A stretch of 64,000 bases of DNA from an uncultured Acetatifactor sp. (GCA_910585015.1 CAJUCT010000009.1:1-64000), one strand, 5' to 3'; positions 41,367 through 50,649 are shown, counted from the first letter of the stretch. The notes: generated from the letters alone by a model not told the origin. Translations and numbers: made by a program.

Positions 41367-42533
41367 ATGACATGGTTGAAAAATCTGGAAAAAGCCAAGA
41401 AACGTATTTTTGAAATCATACAGATCGGGAACCAGGCGGATGTGCCCAGCCTGGTGTTTGACATATTTATTGTTTTTGTAATTCTGCTGAATATTGTGAT
41501 TACGTTCTGCCAGACCTTTGCGCGGTTGGCAAGGTATGAGCCCCTGCTGCAGACAGTGGAACTGGTCACAATTGTTATTTTTACGGCGGAATATATTCTG
41601 CGGTTGTGGACGGCCCGGTATTTGTATCCGGAAATGGGACAAGGGCGGGCAAAACTGAGATTTGCGATATCCTTTTACGGCATCGTGGATCTGCTGACCA
41701 TACTGCCTTATTTCCTTCCCTTTGTGTTCCCCAGCGGCGCGGTGGCTTTCCGCATGTTCCGGGTGGTGCGCATCCTGCGGCTGTTCCGGATCAATGCCAA
41801 GTACGACGCTTTCCATGTGATCACCACGGTTCTGAAAGAGAAACGCAGCCAGCTTATGTATTCTATTTTTCTGGTGCTGGTTCTGGTGCTGGCCTCATCC
41901 CTGTGTATGTACGGCCTGGAGCATGAGGCTCAGCCGGAGCATTTTTCTAATGCGTTTTCCGGCATCTGGTGGTCCGTCTCCACACTGCTCACAGTGGGGT
42001 ACGGGGATATATATCCCGTTACCGTGGGCGGTCAGGCTATGGCTATTATCATTGCCTTCCTGGGGGTGGGAATGGTGGCTATCCCCACGGGTATTATTTC
42101 GGCGGGGTTTGTAGAGTATTATACCAGTATTAAAGAAGGCACGGTTACCAGCCGGGACGCGGATTTTGTGACGCTGGAGATTCCGGTGGGGCATCCTTTT
42201 ATCGGACTGCCCCTGGAGCATATCACGCTGCCCCAGGGCTTATATGTGGCCACAGTCCTGCGGGACATTGACGTGCTGATTCCCCAGGGGGATTTGAAGG
42301 TCCAGGCCGGGGATGTGCTGGTGCTGGGCAGTATGTGCCATATGCATATCGAGGCCAGTCTGGAGGAGGTGGCGGCGGAGAAGGAACATCCATGGGTCGG
42401 TATGAGGATCCGTGACCTGGATATCTCCCGGCGCAGCCATGTGATTATGCTGAAGCGGGGCAATAAGAATATTCAGCCCAGAGGGGACAGTCGGATCAGG
42501 GAGAATGACGTGGTGCTGATTTATCATCGGTAG
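41367..42533 (+). CDS. Voltage-gated potassium channel with TrkA-C domain
   Basis: The 388-residue protein has six transmembrane helices. S4 is recognisable by the Arg series FRMFRVVRILRLFRIN, the pore by STLLTVGYGDIYPVT, with filter residues 210-214 (VGYGD). The C-terminal half (about 260-388) holds two TrkA-C-like modules (GHPFIGLPLEHITLPQGLYV and HPWVGMRIRDLDISR), cytosolic ligand-binding parts that gate K+ transport. It should conduct K+ across the cell membrane. ATG 41367 directly abuts GAGAGG; TTG at 41376 has a better spaced site. An upstream in-frame start at 41271 lies within MITE copy D, and is rejected. Confidence 0.93.
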   Translation: MTWLKNLEKAKKRIFEIIQIGNQADVPSLVFDIFIVFVILLNIVITFCQTFARLARYEPLLQTVELVTIVIFTAEYILRLWTARYLYPEMGQGRAKLRFAISFYGIVDLLTILPYFLPFVFPSGAVAFRMFRVVRILRLFRINAKYDAFHVITTVLKEKRSQLMYSIFLVLVLVLASSLCMYGLEHEAQPEHFSNAFSGIWWSVSTLLTVGYGDIYPVTVGGQAMAIIIAFLGVGMVAIPTGIISAGFVEYYTSIKEGTVTSRDADFVTLEIPVGHPFIGLPLEHITLPQGLYVATVLRDIDVLIPQGDLKVQAGDVLVLGSMCHMHIEASLEEVAAEKEHPWVGMRIRDLDISRRSHVIMLKRGNKNIQPRGDSRIRENDVVLIYHR

Positions 42534-42651
42534 GGTGCGTTTGTGCGGGAGTAATGTTAGGAATTTTTTGATAGAAATTCTACTAATTGGGAAGAGTAAG
42601 GCGTAGATAAATGCTTATGGAGGTTACCTTCAGAGAGGAGGCCAGTGAGGT

Positions 42652-43479
42652 TTGGAGCGATCTGTGGGAGTAAGAAAATTAATCTTTGTACTCGTGCCGC
42701 TTTTCTTATGCGCCTGCGGTTATTCCTGGGAAGAAAAAAGGCATATAAAAGATATAGCGGAGCAGGGGAGGGAAAACGCCGTAATCTATATTCAGGAAAA
42801 GTATGGCTTCGTGCCGGAGGTGGAGAATATCACTGTCTGCAAGGTGCAGGACGATGGCTCTTTCTTTCCCGAGGCAGATGGAACTGTGTTGGCTGTGATG
42901 CGTTACGGGGAGGATGAATTTCGGGTGCATATCAGCGGGGAAGAGCCTGTTTTGGAGGGAGCCGACGATTATCAGCGAGGGCTTATCGCAGAGGACGGAA
43001 AAGCTTTTTTTGAGACATTGCTGGGATATGGGGCCTATGATTTTTACCTGCAGTATGGGGAGGATACCCCGACGGACTGCCTGATCGGAGAATGGTATGA
43101 GGCCGGAAATTTTGAGGATTTTATGCAAAAGAACAGGGTCACCATCCGGATGGATGACTGTGCGGGCCAGGACCTTACAACACTGCCCCGGGACAATCCG
43201 GAAGCGGCTGCGTTTCTGGAGGAGTACGCCAGAGATTTTGGCATGAGAATAGTACTCATTTCCTACAGAAGCGGACAAGAGTACCAGAACGGGTATTCAT
43301 ACAATTATGGCCTGGGCAGCCTGGGCTATGGAATTTGGCAGGATGGCCTATATATCCGTTCCTATGCCACCTGTGAAGGGGATGCGGGGATCTGCGCAAA
43401 CTGTTTTGAATTACAGGAGTTTGACGGGATGATTTTCAGTTGTGTTGACCAGGCGCAGGGCAGTGAACTGCGGTCTTGA
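42652..43479 (+). CDS. Putative lipoprotein of unknown function
   Basis: The precursor of about 275 residues starts with a basic and hydrophobic signal (VRKLIFVLVPLFLCAC) with a lipobox around Cys22 (the preceding residues LCA). The rest is mixed alpha/beta with many Tyr and acidic residues and no recognised motif (YIQEKYGFVPEVENITVCKV). The initiator is either TTG 42652 or GTG 42664; GAGAGGAGG lies about 12 bases before the first. It is flanked by the K+ channel and, convergent, the sugar isomerase gene. No function assigned. Confidence 0.75.
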   Translation: MERSVGVRKLIFVLVPLFLCACGYSWEEKRHIKDIAEQGRENAVIYIQEKYGFVPEVENITVCKVQDDGSFFPEADGTVLAVMRYGEDEFRVHISGEEPVLEGADDYQRGLIAEDGKAFFETLLGYGAYDFYLQYGEDTPTDCLIGEWYEAGNFEDFMQKNRVTIRMDDCAGQDLTTLPRDNPEAAAFLEEYARDFGMRIVLISYRSGQEYQNGYSYNYGLGSLGYGIWQDGLYIRSYATCEGDAGICANCFELQEFDGMIFSCVDQAQGSELRS

Positions 43480-43490
43480 GACTTCCCGCT

Positions 43491-44276
43491 TTATACGGAG
43501 TGGGATTTTATCCAGCGGACGGATTCCCGGAGGCCGGAGACGGTCTTGGTCTCTAAGACAATTCGGGAAGCCGTCTGCTTCGCCATTTGCAGATATTTCC
43601 TCAAATCAATCTCCCCGGCCCCCAGGGGAAGATGGTCTTTTTTGTCAAGGGCATCGTGGAAATGGAAGTGGCAGAGTCTGTCTCTGTGCTGAAGAATGAC
43701 AGGTTCATCCGCTCCGCCGATGCAGTGATTGTGGCCGATGTCGAAGGTCAGCGCAAACACCGGGCTCTCCAGCAAAAGGGCTATGGCCCGCTGCTGAAAA
43801 GAGGTATATCCGCCGCTGTTTTCCACACAGATTTTTATATTGCCCATTGCAATCATTTTCTCACTGATGTCCCGGAAAAGACGTATGCTCTCCAGATATT
43901 GGTCCGGATATTCTTCAAACAGGAACACTCTGCGGTCGGGGAGCGTAAAGTAGACGCCCTGGGACAGATGCATGTTCAATACAGGGGCCTGCAGCCGACG
44001 GGCAATGGAGATGGTTTCCTGAACGGTATTTATATACGCGTCGGCCACATGGCGGTTGAAATCGCTGACATTCAGATTCTCATCCAGGTGAATAGTGTAG
44101 TAAATCCCATATTTTTCGGAGAGCTTTGTCAGGCGGTTTACATCCAGACGGTCAGCCTGATACTCCGGCATATTCATGTTCAGTTCCACAAACTGAAGTC
44201 CCAGTTCCGCGCAAAGTGCCGCGCAATCCTCCATTTCCGGCAGCTCGATCAGTGTAGGCATTCCCAGATCTGTCAT
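43491..44276 (-). CDS. Sugar phosphate isomerase/epimerase (AP-endonuclease-2 TIM barrel)
   Basis: The 261 residues show the xylose-isomerase-like TIM barrel: ELGLQFVELNMNMP, GIYYTIHLDENLNVS, APVLNMHLSQGVY, IKICVENSGGY (metal-binding Glu), LTFDIGHNHC (His) and CHFHFHDALDKKDHLPLGAG. These Glu, His and Asp residues hold a divalent metal in family members that isomerise or epimerise sugars; others cut DNA at abasic sites, so substrate cannot be named. ATG 44276 follows AGGAGAAG. It lies downstream of the GH13 glycosidase on the same strand, after a 180-base gap, suggesting a carbohydrate role. Confidence 0.85.
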   Translation of the reverse strand: MTDLGMPTLIELPEMEDCAALCAELGLQFVELNMNMPEYQADRLDVNRLTKLSEKYGIYYTIHLDENLNVSDFNRHVADAYINTVQETISIARRLQAPVLNMHLSQGVYFTLPDRRVFLFEEYPDQYLESIRLFRDISEKMIAMGNIKICVENSGGYTSFQQRAIALLLESPVFALTFDIGHNHCIGGADEPVILQHRDRLCHFHFHDALDKKDHLPLGAGEIDLRKYLQMAKQTASRIVLETKTVSGLRESVRWIKSHSV

Positions 44277-44456
44277 ATGGTTCTTCTCCTATCTGTTTAC
44301 TATGTATTTGGATGCGCAGCCTTCCGCTTTCCCTCATCTGCCAATTCCAGCTTCCCTAAGATCAATTTCGCCCCTTCCTGGTCGGGGCATAACTTTTTTA
44401 TATATGCCCCGCATTCTCATAACAAAAGCAGCAAGTGTAATTCCGTCAGCACTGCT

Positions 44457-46397
44457 TTACCTGAAACTTTTGATCCAGTTGATCAAAGAGTCATGGTATA
44501 CATTGTCGGCAACATCCCTGCGCATCTGATCGGTGATGGGGCCGTTTTTGCTCATAATAGCCAGAATGGCCTCCTGAAGCCCGGCGATTTTTCCCTTTTC
44601 AAAAGCCTCATCCAGAGCTTCCCGGGCGGGAGCGGCGGCAGGCTGCAAAGGTGCGGAGGGACTGTCTGGGGTGGTTTCCGCAGCAATCGATCTGTCCTGG
44701 GTTTCTGCGGATGCAATCTGTCCGGCAGCGGAAGAGGTTTCCACGGCCATGTTGTTGACGGCAGGAATTGTTTCGGCATCGGCGGTTATCGTGGCATCAG
44801 CAGGCACCGTTCTGCCATCGGCAGCAGCCGTGGCATCCACAGGAATTGTCCCGGCATCGGCGGCTGTCGCGGCACCAGCAGCCATCGTCCCGGCATCGGC
44901 GGTTATCGCGGCACCAGCAGCCATCGTCCCGGCATCGGCGGTTACCATGGCATCCACAGACATGACTCCCTTATTGGGTGCGGAATCACCAGCAGACGTT
45001 ACCCCGGCTTGGGCCGTTGCTGTCCCATCAACTGCCGGCATCACGCCATCCCACACAGGCAGCCAGATTTCCCCAGAGCAGCCGGGAAGGTTCACGGTAA
45101 TATTATCACCGTCTGCCGTCGCCTGTACCCCGGACAATGCTCCCACATAAGCGGAATTGCCACATGCGGGCAAGGTCAGGGAGGCATTGTTGTCGTCATT
45201 GTTGACCGTGACCAGCACCGTCTCATCCCCAGTGCCGCGGGAGAAAGCGTACTGCCTGTTGGTCAATACCAGTTCTTTGTAATCCCCATAGGACAGGGCC
45301 CTGGCCTGTTGCCGCACCCTGCCCAGAGCGGCGATCAGCCTAGTACAGGGATTATCCTTCACCGCATTCGCATAATCCTCATAGCGCAGAGCGGGCCGCA
45401 GGGAGGCGTCAGAGAATTTTTCTTTTTTACCCTCAATGCCGAACTCTGAGCCGTAGTAGATGGAGGGCACACCGGGCAGGGTGTACAGCAGCACATGCAC
45501 CGGGGCAAAATGGGCCTTGTTGTTTAACTTTGTATAGATGCGCTCTACATCGTGGTTGTCCACGAAGTTGTACAGTTTCAGTCCGTCGGGGCGGTTGCCG
45601 CCCATGCCGTAGAGACGTTTCACCGTATGGGCGATCTCGAAATAGTTGTGGTCGTTGTGGCCGGAGTACAGGGCTTTGTGCAGATGATAGTTGGTCACGG
45701 AATGCAATGTGCCCTCGTTGACCCAACGGGTGTAATCCCCATGGATGACCTCGCCCATGAGCCAGAACTGGGGCTTGACCTCGTTTGCCACATGACGCAG
45801 CGCTTTCATGAAATCAAAATCCAGCACATCGGCGGCATCCAGACGTATGCCGTCAATGTCAAACTCGCTGACCCAGAAGCGGATCACATCGCAGATATAG
45901 TCCCGCACCGCCGGATTGCGCTGGTTCAGCTTCACCAGCAGGTTATAGCCACCCCAGTTTTCATAGGAAAATCCGTCGTTGTACTCGTTGTTGCCCCAGA
46001 AATTCACATTGCAGTACCAGTCTTTGTAAGGGGAATTTTCCCGATTTTTCTTGATATCCTGGAAAGCAAAAAAGTCTCTGCCTGTGTGGTTAAACACGCC
46101 GTCCAGAATCACCCGGATGCCCGCCTCATGGCATTTTGCCACAAAGGTTTTCAGATCTCCGTTATCCCCCAGGCGGCTGTCCAGTTTTTTGTAATCCGTG
46201 GTCTCATAGCCGTGTCCTACAGACTCAAACAGGGGCCCTATGTACAGGGCGTTCACGCCGATCTGCCGCAAATGCCCGATCCAAGGGATCAGGCCGGGCA
46301 GCCGGTGTACCGGATCCCCGTAGCTGTTCTCCTTGGGCGCGTCCAGCATCCCCAGGGGATATATGTGATAGAATACCGCTTCGTCATACCATGCCAT
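44457..46397 (-). CDS. GH13 alpha-glycosidase with repetitive C-terminal extension
   Basis: Residues 1-430 are a GH13 (alpha-amylase family) barrel close to maltodextrin glucosidases: DGVFNHTGRD, GIRLDAADVLDFDF with the nucleophile Asp, FWLMGEVIHGDY with the acid Glu and NFVDNHDVERI. A beta domain follows to about 470. There is no signal peptide, so it acts on imported maltodextrins in the cytosol. Residues about 475-585 are Ala/Thr/Asp repeats (TADAGTMAAGAA-like) and the end (FEKGKIAGLQEAILAIMSKN, then DQMRRDVADNVY) is a helical tail unlike GH13 proteins. Transcription probably starts at the promoter near 46.68 kb under CcpA control. ATG 46397 follows GAGAGGAAAA. Confidence 0.9.
   Translation of the reverse strand: MAWYDEAVFYHIYPLGMLDAPKENSYGDPVHRLPGLIPWIGHLRQIGVNALYIGPLFESVGHGYETTDYKKLDSRLGDNGDLKTFVAKCHEAGIRVILDGVFNHTGRDFFAFQDIKKNRENSPYKDWYCNVNFWGNNEYNDGFSYENWGGYNLLVKLNQRNPAVRDYICDVIRFWVSEFDIDGIRLDAADVLDFDFMKALRHVANEVKPQFWLMGEVIHGDYTRWVNEGTLHSVTNYHLHKALYSGHNDHNYFEIAHTVKRLYGMGGNRPDGLKLYNFVDNHDVERIYTKLNNKAHFAPVHVLLYTLPGVPSIYYGSEFGIEGKKEKFSDASLRPALRYEDYANAVKDNPCTRLIAALGRVRQQARALSYGDYKELVLTNRQYAFSRGTGDETVLVTVNNDDNNASLTLPACGNSAYVGALSGVQATADGDNITVNLPGCSGEIWLPVWDGVMPAVDGTATAQAGVTSAGDSAPNKGVMSVDAMVTADAGTMAAGAAITADAGTMAAGAATAADAGTIPVDATAAADGRTVPADATITADAETIPAVNNMAVETSSAAGQIASAETQDRSIAAETTPDSPSAPLQPAAAPAREALDEAFEKGKIAGLQEAILAIMSKNGPITDQMRRDVADNVYHDSLINWIKSFR
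44715..44975 (-). repeat. In-frame tandem repeats in the GH13 C-terminal extension
   Basis: Units of 36-39 bp such as CGGCATCGGCGGTTATCGC (plus strand) followed by GGCACCAGCAGCCATCGTCC recur six to seven times and code for Ala/Thr-rich residues. Two adjacent copies are identical, indicating recent slippage. Confidence 0.85.
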
Positions 46398-46644
46398 TTT
46401 CTTTTTCCTCTCTTTGTCTCATATTTTTTATAAGTGAACATGTTCTAACTAGATGATGGTTTTTACCCATTCTACCAATGGACCTTCTTTTGGATATCTA
46501 TATATCTTTTAAATAATTCTTTGCTTTCAGTCTCTAAAATTCCTGACGTAATAGCCGGGAGATAAAATAATTCCCTTTCTGGGTTAGGAAAGCTGCCGCT
46601 CTGACTTTATTATTGCCAGTCCCAGGGGACAGCGTATATGAGAG

Positions 46645-46691
46645 CGAAAACGCTTTCCAAAAAGTATAGCATAAAAACCATAGGAGGACAA
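46645..46691 (-). promoter_or_regulatory. Promoter overlapped by a CcpA (cre) site for the GH13 gene
   Basis: On the minus strand TTGTCC (46691-46686), a 17-base spacer and TATACT (46668-46663) form the promoter. Four bases downstream, GGAAAGCGTTTTCG (46658-46645) matches the cre consensus at 12 of 14 positions. A cre at the transcription start fits glucose repression by road-block. Confidence 0.7.
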
Positions 46692-46699
46692 GAAAAAAT

Positions 46700-46911
46700 A
46701 AATATTCCTCCAAAAGCCCGGGGATGCCCGCCGCTCCATGGCAGGCTAAAACATTCGAAAAATCTTCCGCGGAAGCGTTCTGGTACAGATACCAGTTACA
46801 GTAACCGTAGAAATCCCACCAATGTTGGGCGGCATCCGCATCCCCGGCAGACGCCCGGCACAGATTGGCCGAGAAAGAAATAAGTTCCTTAGATGTATCC
46901 GTTAATGCAAT
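46700..46911 (-). pseudogene. Unidentified coding-like fragment upstream of the GH13 gene
   Basis: A minus-strand frame with no start codon reads ALTDTSKELISFSANLC, then DADAAQHWWDFYGYCNWYLY, then QNASAEDFSNVLACHGAAGI and PGLLEE, after which it runs into the promoter of the glycosidase. The residue mix (Trp, Tyr, His, Cys) is protein-like rather than random. I cannot name the family. It could be the C-terminus of a gene lost by deletion when the promoter or the GntR cassette arrived. Confidence 0.3.
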
Positions 46912-46922
46912 TTAAAAAGTTC

Positions 46923-46977
46923 TTGCAGTGGATGCAGAGAAGTGCTATATTAAGTGTACTAAGAGAATTAATACACT
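46923..46977 (+). promoter_or_regulatory. Promoter and YtrA-type operator
   Basis: TTGCAG (46923-46928), 17 bases, TATATT (46946-46951). Immediately downstream AGTGTA (46953-46958), 13 bases and TACACT (46972-46977) form the palindrome used by YtrA-subfamily GntR repressors, so the cassette is autoregulated. Confidence 0.8.
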
Positions 46978-46993
46978 TGAAAGGAGCGCGCTT

Positions 46994-47395
46994 ATGATTC
47001 TGCTGGACTACAGGGACAAACGCCCCATCTATGAGCAGATGGTGGAAAAGCTGGAGCGGCTGATTGTCAGCGGCGGGCTGGAGCAGGGCAGCAAGATGCC
47101 CAGTGTCCGTAGCTTGGCCGTGGAGCTGGCGGTGAATCCCAACACGGTACAGCGGGCCTACACCCTGTTGGAACAGGAGGGATACCTATACACCGTGTCC
47201 GGGCGGGGCAGTTTCGTGGCGCCGGAGCGGGAGTGGCGCGACGGGCAGCTTCGCCGGGTGCTGACAGAATGGGCGGCTATGACCTGCAAAGCCCGGGACG
47301 CGGGCCTTGCCCAGGAAACCCTGCGGGAGCAGCTTGCGGCGGTGTACAGCCGGGCGGACACGGAGGATAACGGTGCGGACGGGGATATGGGGTAG
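46994..47395 (+). CDS. GntR-family regulator, YtrA subfamily
   Basis: The 133-residue protein has a GntR winged helix (residues 1-75; PIYEQMVEKLERLIVSGGLE, then KMPSVRSLAVELAVNPNTVQRAY) and only a short helical C-terminus, the hallmark of the YtrA subgroup that controls ABC exporters. ATG 46994 follows AAAGGAGC; an in-frame start at 46928 overlaps the promoter and is rejected. The AGTGTA-N13-TACACT operator lies 17 bases before it. In relatives, cell-envelope antibiotics relieve repression; here the inducer is unknown. The ABC ATPase gene follows after about 120 bases. Confidence 0.93.
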   Translation: MILLDYRDKRPIYEQMVEKLERLIVSGGLEQGSKMPSVRSLAVELAVNPNTVQRAYTLLEQEGYLYTVSGRGSFVAPEREWRDGQLRRVLTEWAAMTCKARDAGLAQETLREQLAAVYSRADTEDNGADGDMG

Positions 47396-47513
47396 AGTCT
47401 GGCCGGCAAGAATGAATGCCGCTGTTATATGCTCTGTAGGGTTCCGCCTATGCCCGGTGTCAGGCAGTCCCAGGGGCAGAGAGATTATGTGAATTTCAGG
47501 TTAGGAGGCAATC

Positions 47514-48416
47514 ATGATAGAAGTAACCAATCTGCAAAAGAGCTTTGAGAACATCAAAGCCATAGATCAGATTACGGCCCGGATTGAGGAGGGGCATGTG
47601 TTTGGTCTGATCGGCACCAACGGGGCGGGCAAGTCCACTTTCCTGCGGCTGATCTGTGGTGTGCTGAAGGCGGACAGCGGCCAGGTGTTGGTGGACGGGG
47701 ATGCGGTATATAACAATCCGGCCGTGAAGGCGAAGTTTTTCTACATCTCCGACGAGATGTTCTTTTTCAAAAACGGTACTCCCCGGGACATGGCGAAGCT
47801 GTACAAGACCTATTACCCTGGCTTTGACGAGGGGCGTTATGAGGAATTGCTGGGGAAGTTCGGGCTGGACGCAGGGCGCAAGGTCGATACCTTTTCCAAG
47901 GGCATGAAGAAGCAGCTGGCGGTGCTCTGCGGGATCTGCGCAGGCACTAAATACCTGCTCTGCGACGAGACCTTTGACGGTCTTGACCCGGTGATGCGGC
48001 AGGCCGTGAAATCCCTGTTTGCCAGGGAGATGGAGGACCGGGGGCTGACTCCCATCATTGCCTCCCACAATCTCCGGGAACTGGAGGATATCTGTGAGTA
48101 CGTGGGGCTGCTGCACAAGGGAGGCATCCTCTTTGCCAGGGATCTGGACGACATGAAACTCAATCTGCACAAGGTGCAGTGTGTGGTCAAGACCCAGGCC
48201 ACTCTGGAGCATATCAGGAAAAACCTGGAGGTGGTGACTATGGAGCAGAGGGGTACGTTATACACCTTTACCATAAGGGGCACCCGGGAGCAGCTGGTGG
48301 AGTACATGGAATTGTTGAATCCGGTGTTCTATGAGTTACTTCCCCTTTCTCTGGAGGAGATCTTTATAAGCGAGACGGAGGTGAACGGATATGATATCAA
48401 AGCGCTTGTTTCTTAA
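47514..48416 (+). CDS. ABC transporter ATP-binding protein of the YtrA cassette
   Basis: The 300 residues have Walker A GLIGTNGAGKST (near residue 33), signature FSKGMKKQLAVLCGI (S-K-G in place of SGG), Walker B YLLCDETFDGLDP and switch His in IASHNLREL. The altered Walker B (LLCDET) and signature are common in YtrB-like ATPases. The C-terminal 80 residues form the usual extra domain. ATG 47514 follows TTAGGAGG. It overlaps the permease gene by 26 bases. Role: powering export or membrane protection against envelope-active compounds (inference). Confidence 0.92.
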   Translation: MIEVTNLQKSFENIKAIDQITARIEEGHVFGLIGTNGAGKSTFLRLICGVLKADSGQVLVDGDAVYNNPAVKAKFFYISDEMFFFKNGTPRDMAKLYKTYYPGFDEGRYEELLGKFGLDAGRKVDTFSKGMKKQLAVLCGICAGTKYLLCDETFDGLDPVMRQAVKSLFAREMEDRGLTPIIASHNLRELEDICEYVGLLHKGGILFARDLDDMKLNLHKVQCVVKTQATLEHIRKNLEVVTMEQRGTLYTFTIRGTREQLVEYMELLNPVFYELLPLSLEEIFISETEVNGYDIKALVS

Positions 48417-50649
48417 AGGCATGAGAGAGGATCTGCGGCACAAGGTCTGGATGGTGGCCCTGTCCCTGCTGGGCAGTTTCCTGACCTTGCCTGTGGTGTG
48501 GCTGCTGCGCTACAGCGACGTGGACATGTCAGTTGTCAATGGACAGATAACGGTTATGACATCTCAGGAATACGAGAAAGCGCTCACTGAAACCATCAAT
48601 AACATGGCGGCCTTTTTCGGTCAGGAGTTGATGTTGTCCGCCAGTGTCATAGCCATCTTGGGCGCTGTGGTCACAGGGCTGGAAGCTTTTCACTATCTTC
48701 AGCAGAAATCCATGGTGGATACCTATCACAGTCTGCCCGTGAGCAGGACGCAGTTGTTTGGCATCAAGTATATTAACGGTCTGCTGATTTGGCTGGTTCC
48801 CTATCTGCTCTGTTCGGTTTTGGCACTGGCGCTCTCCGGCGTCCTGCTGGCGCGGGTGGGCGGAGGAGGGGGGATCCCCCGATTGATTCTGGAGACGGGA
48901 AAAAATACCCTGGTGCTTGTGATAGCGTTCCTTCTGGTCTATCATATGATGCTCCTGGCCACCATGCTCACGGGCAACATGCTGAACACCCTGACAGTGG
49001 CCGTCATATTGGGAGGCGGTGTTATTGCCGTCTACGGACTGACATTGGGTTTTATGACCACTTTTTTCCACACTTACTATGCCCAGACGAGAGGGTTGGC
49101 CCTGGTCACATATACTTCGCCCCTGACGGCTCCCATAGTTCTGGTGGGATCCCGCATAGACGGGGATTTCCTGGGAGCGGGCGGTCTTTTGTCGACAATG
49201 CTGATCTGTCTGGGCATAGCGTTGGCCTTGGGAGTGCTGGCATGGATTTCCTATCTGAAAAGGCCCTCCGAGCGCGCGGGCCGGGGGCTGGATCTGCCCT
49301 GGCTTGCCTGGCCGCTGCGTTTGGCGGTCAGCATTCTGGGCGGCCTGGGGGGCTGGCTGTTCATGCACTTTCTGGTCAGTGGCCCCAACTCCACGGCCTG
49401 GTGCGTCTTTGGGGCAGTGTTGGCGGGCATAATGATCTACGGTGTGCTGGATGTGATTTTCACCATGGATTTCAAGGCGTTCTTTCGACACAAGTGGAGC
49501 ATGGGGGCTGCCATGGTGGTCATGCTGCTGATCTGCGCCGGATTTCAGGAGGACTGGATGGGGTATGACCGGTATCTGCCGGAGCAGGGGGAGATTCGGG
49601 AGGCATCTATTGTCTGCAGTTCCTACGCCAGTAAAAATATTATTTCTGATACCTCCCAGATACTGAACGGAATGAGACTGACGGATTCGGCACGGGTCCA
49701 CGCTTTTCTGGAGAGGGGCATAGAGAATGAAAATGGGGGAGCCTACAGATCGAGGGTCACTCAGGCGGAGGAAGCCTATCGAGGGGACTCTTTTGCCGCA
49801 GACACTTTTTATGTGCGGGTAGTGTTGGAAAATGGGCGAAGTTATTACCGGATATATTCCTATTATGAGTGGGATGAGGACGTGGTGCTGCCCCTGCTAT
49901 GCAGTGAGGAATACGCAGCCAGTGTTTATCGTCTTGCGGAGGACCAGATAGAATCCTGTATCGGCATAAGGCTAACCAGTGGGGTGAACAGTGACAGCGG
50001 AGCTGCGGAGGTGTCGGAGAGCAGGGTCATCCGGGAATTGGCGGAGGCTTACAACCGGGATCTGTCCGAGCAGTATCAGACTATCATTCTGGGACAGGAC
50101 AGACTGCTTGGTCAGATGATCGTGAGAATACAACGGGAGATTATAAACATCTATAATCTGGATATCTTTGAAAATATGACGCATACCCTGGAAGCCATGG
50201 AAAAAAACGGTATCCGGATCTTCAATCAGCCCACGGAGGCGGAGGATGTGGAAAGCATTACGTTCCAGGTAGACGGCAGCAGATACTGGTATAGAGGAGA
50301 CCTGTCCATCAGTCCGGCGGAGCGGAGCATCCGGGGATATTTTGGGGTGTATCCGAAGAGTCTGTCTGAGTCTTACGGGGAGGGAACAGGTCCCGGCTCG
50401 GATATATTGACGACGGAGGAACCTTTGACCTACAGCTTCACGGTGACGGATCCTGCGGAGATTGCCCGGCTGATGCCCCTGATACAGTACAGTGACATGC
50501 GTCATGACAGGGGCGTGTTCACGGAAGGTTTTGTGGAAAATGTGCGGATTCTGGACAGCCAGGGCGCAGAGTGGGGTGTCTGCCTCCGCCAGGGCGCCCT
50601 GCCGGAGGAATTTATCCGGAAATTCCTGGAGGAGGCCGGAGGGCAGTAG
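48391..50649 (+). CDS. ABC-type permease of the YtrA cassette
   Basis: The 752-residue protein has about nine transmembrane helices: one at 21-40, several between 85 and 270, and two near 305-385. A large extracytoplasmic C-terminal domain (about 395-752) follows, beta-rich and without a known motif. This is the layout of YtrC/YtrD-like permeases of Clostridia, with a longer outer domain. ATG 48391 lies inside the ATPase gene and follows GAGGTG. A terminator and the shared 28-bp motif follow. Confidence 0.85.
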   Translation: MISKRLFLKGMREDLRHKVWMVALSLLGSFLTLPVVWLLRYSDVDMSVVNGQITVMTSQEYEKALTETINNMAAFFGQELMLSASVIAILGAVVTGLEAFHYLQQKSMVDTYHSLPVSRTQLFGIKYINGLLIWLVPYLLCSVLALALSGVLLARVGGGGGIPRLILETGKNTLVLVIAFLLVYHMMLLATMLTGNMLNTLTVAVILGGGVIAVYGLTLGFMTTFFHTYYAQTRGLALVTYTSPLTAPIVLVGSRIDGDFLGAGGLLSTMLICLGIALALGVLAWISYLKRPSERAGRGLDLPWLAWPLRLAVSILGGLGGWLFMHFLVSGPNSTAWCVFGAVLAGIMIYGVLDVIFTMDFKAFFRHKWSMGAAMVVMLLICAGFQEDWMGYDRYLPEQGEIREASIVCSSYASKNIISDTSQILNGMRLTDSARVHAFLERGIENENGGAYRSRVTQAEEAYRGDSFAADTFYVRVVLENGRSYYRIYSYYEWDEDVVLPLLCSEEYAASVYRLAEDQIESCIGIRLTSGVNSDSGAAEVSESRVIRELAEAYNRDLSEQYQTIILGQDRLLGQMIVRIQREIINIYNLDIFENMTHTLEAMEKNGIRIFNQPTEAEDVESITFQVDGSRYWYRGDLSISPAERSIRGYFGVYPKSLSESYGEGTGPGSDILTTEEPLTYSFTVTDPAEIARLMPLIQYSDMRHDRGVFTEGFVENVRILDSQGAEWGVCLRQGALPEEFIRKFLEEAGGQ

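Noticed and set aside
44365..44415. GC-rich hairpin GCCCC...GGGGC followed by T residues between GH13 and isomerase genes
   Set aside because: It points along the plus strand, where no gene ends, so I do not call it a terminator.
43587..45449. Plus-strand frame of 620 codons across the isomerase and GH13 genes
   Set aside because: It spans two well-identified minus-strand genes and their intergenic gap; composition is atypical (Gly/His/Arg-rich).
48529..49701. Minus-strand frame of 390 codons opposite the YtrA-cassette permease
   Set aside because: Gln/His/Arg-rich shadow translation without motif.
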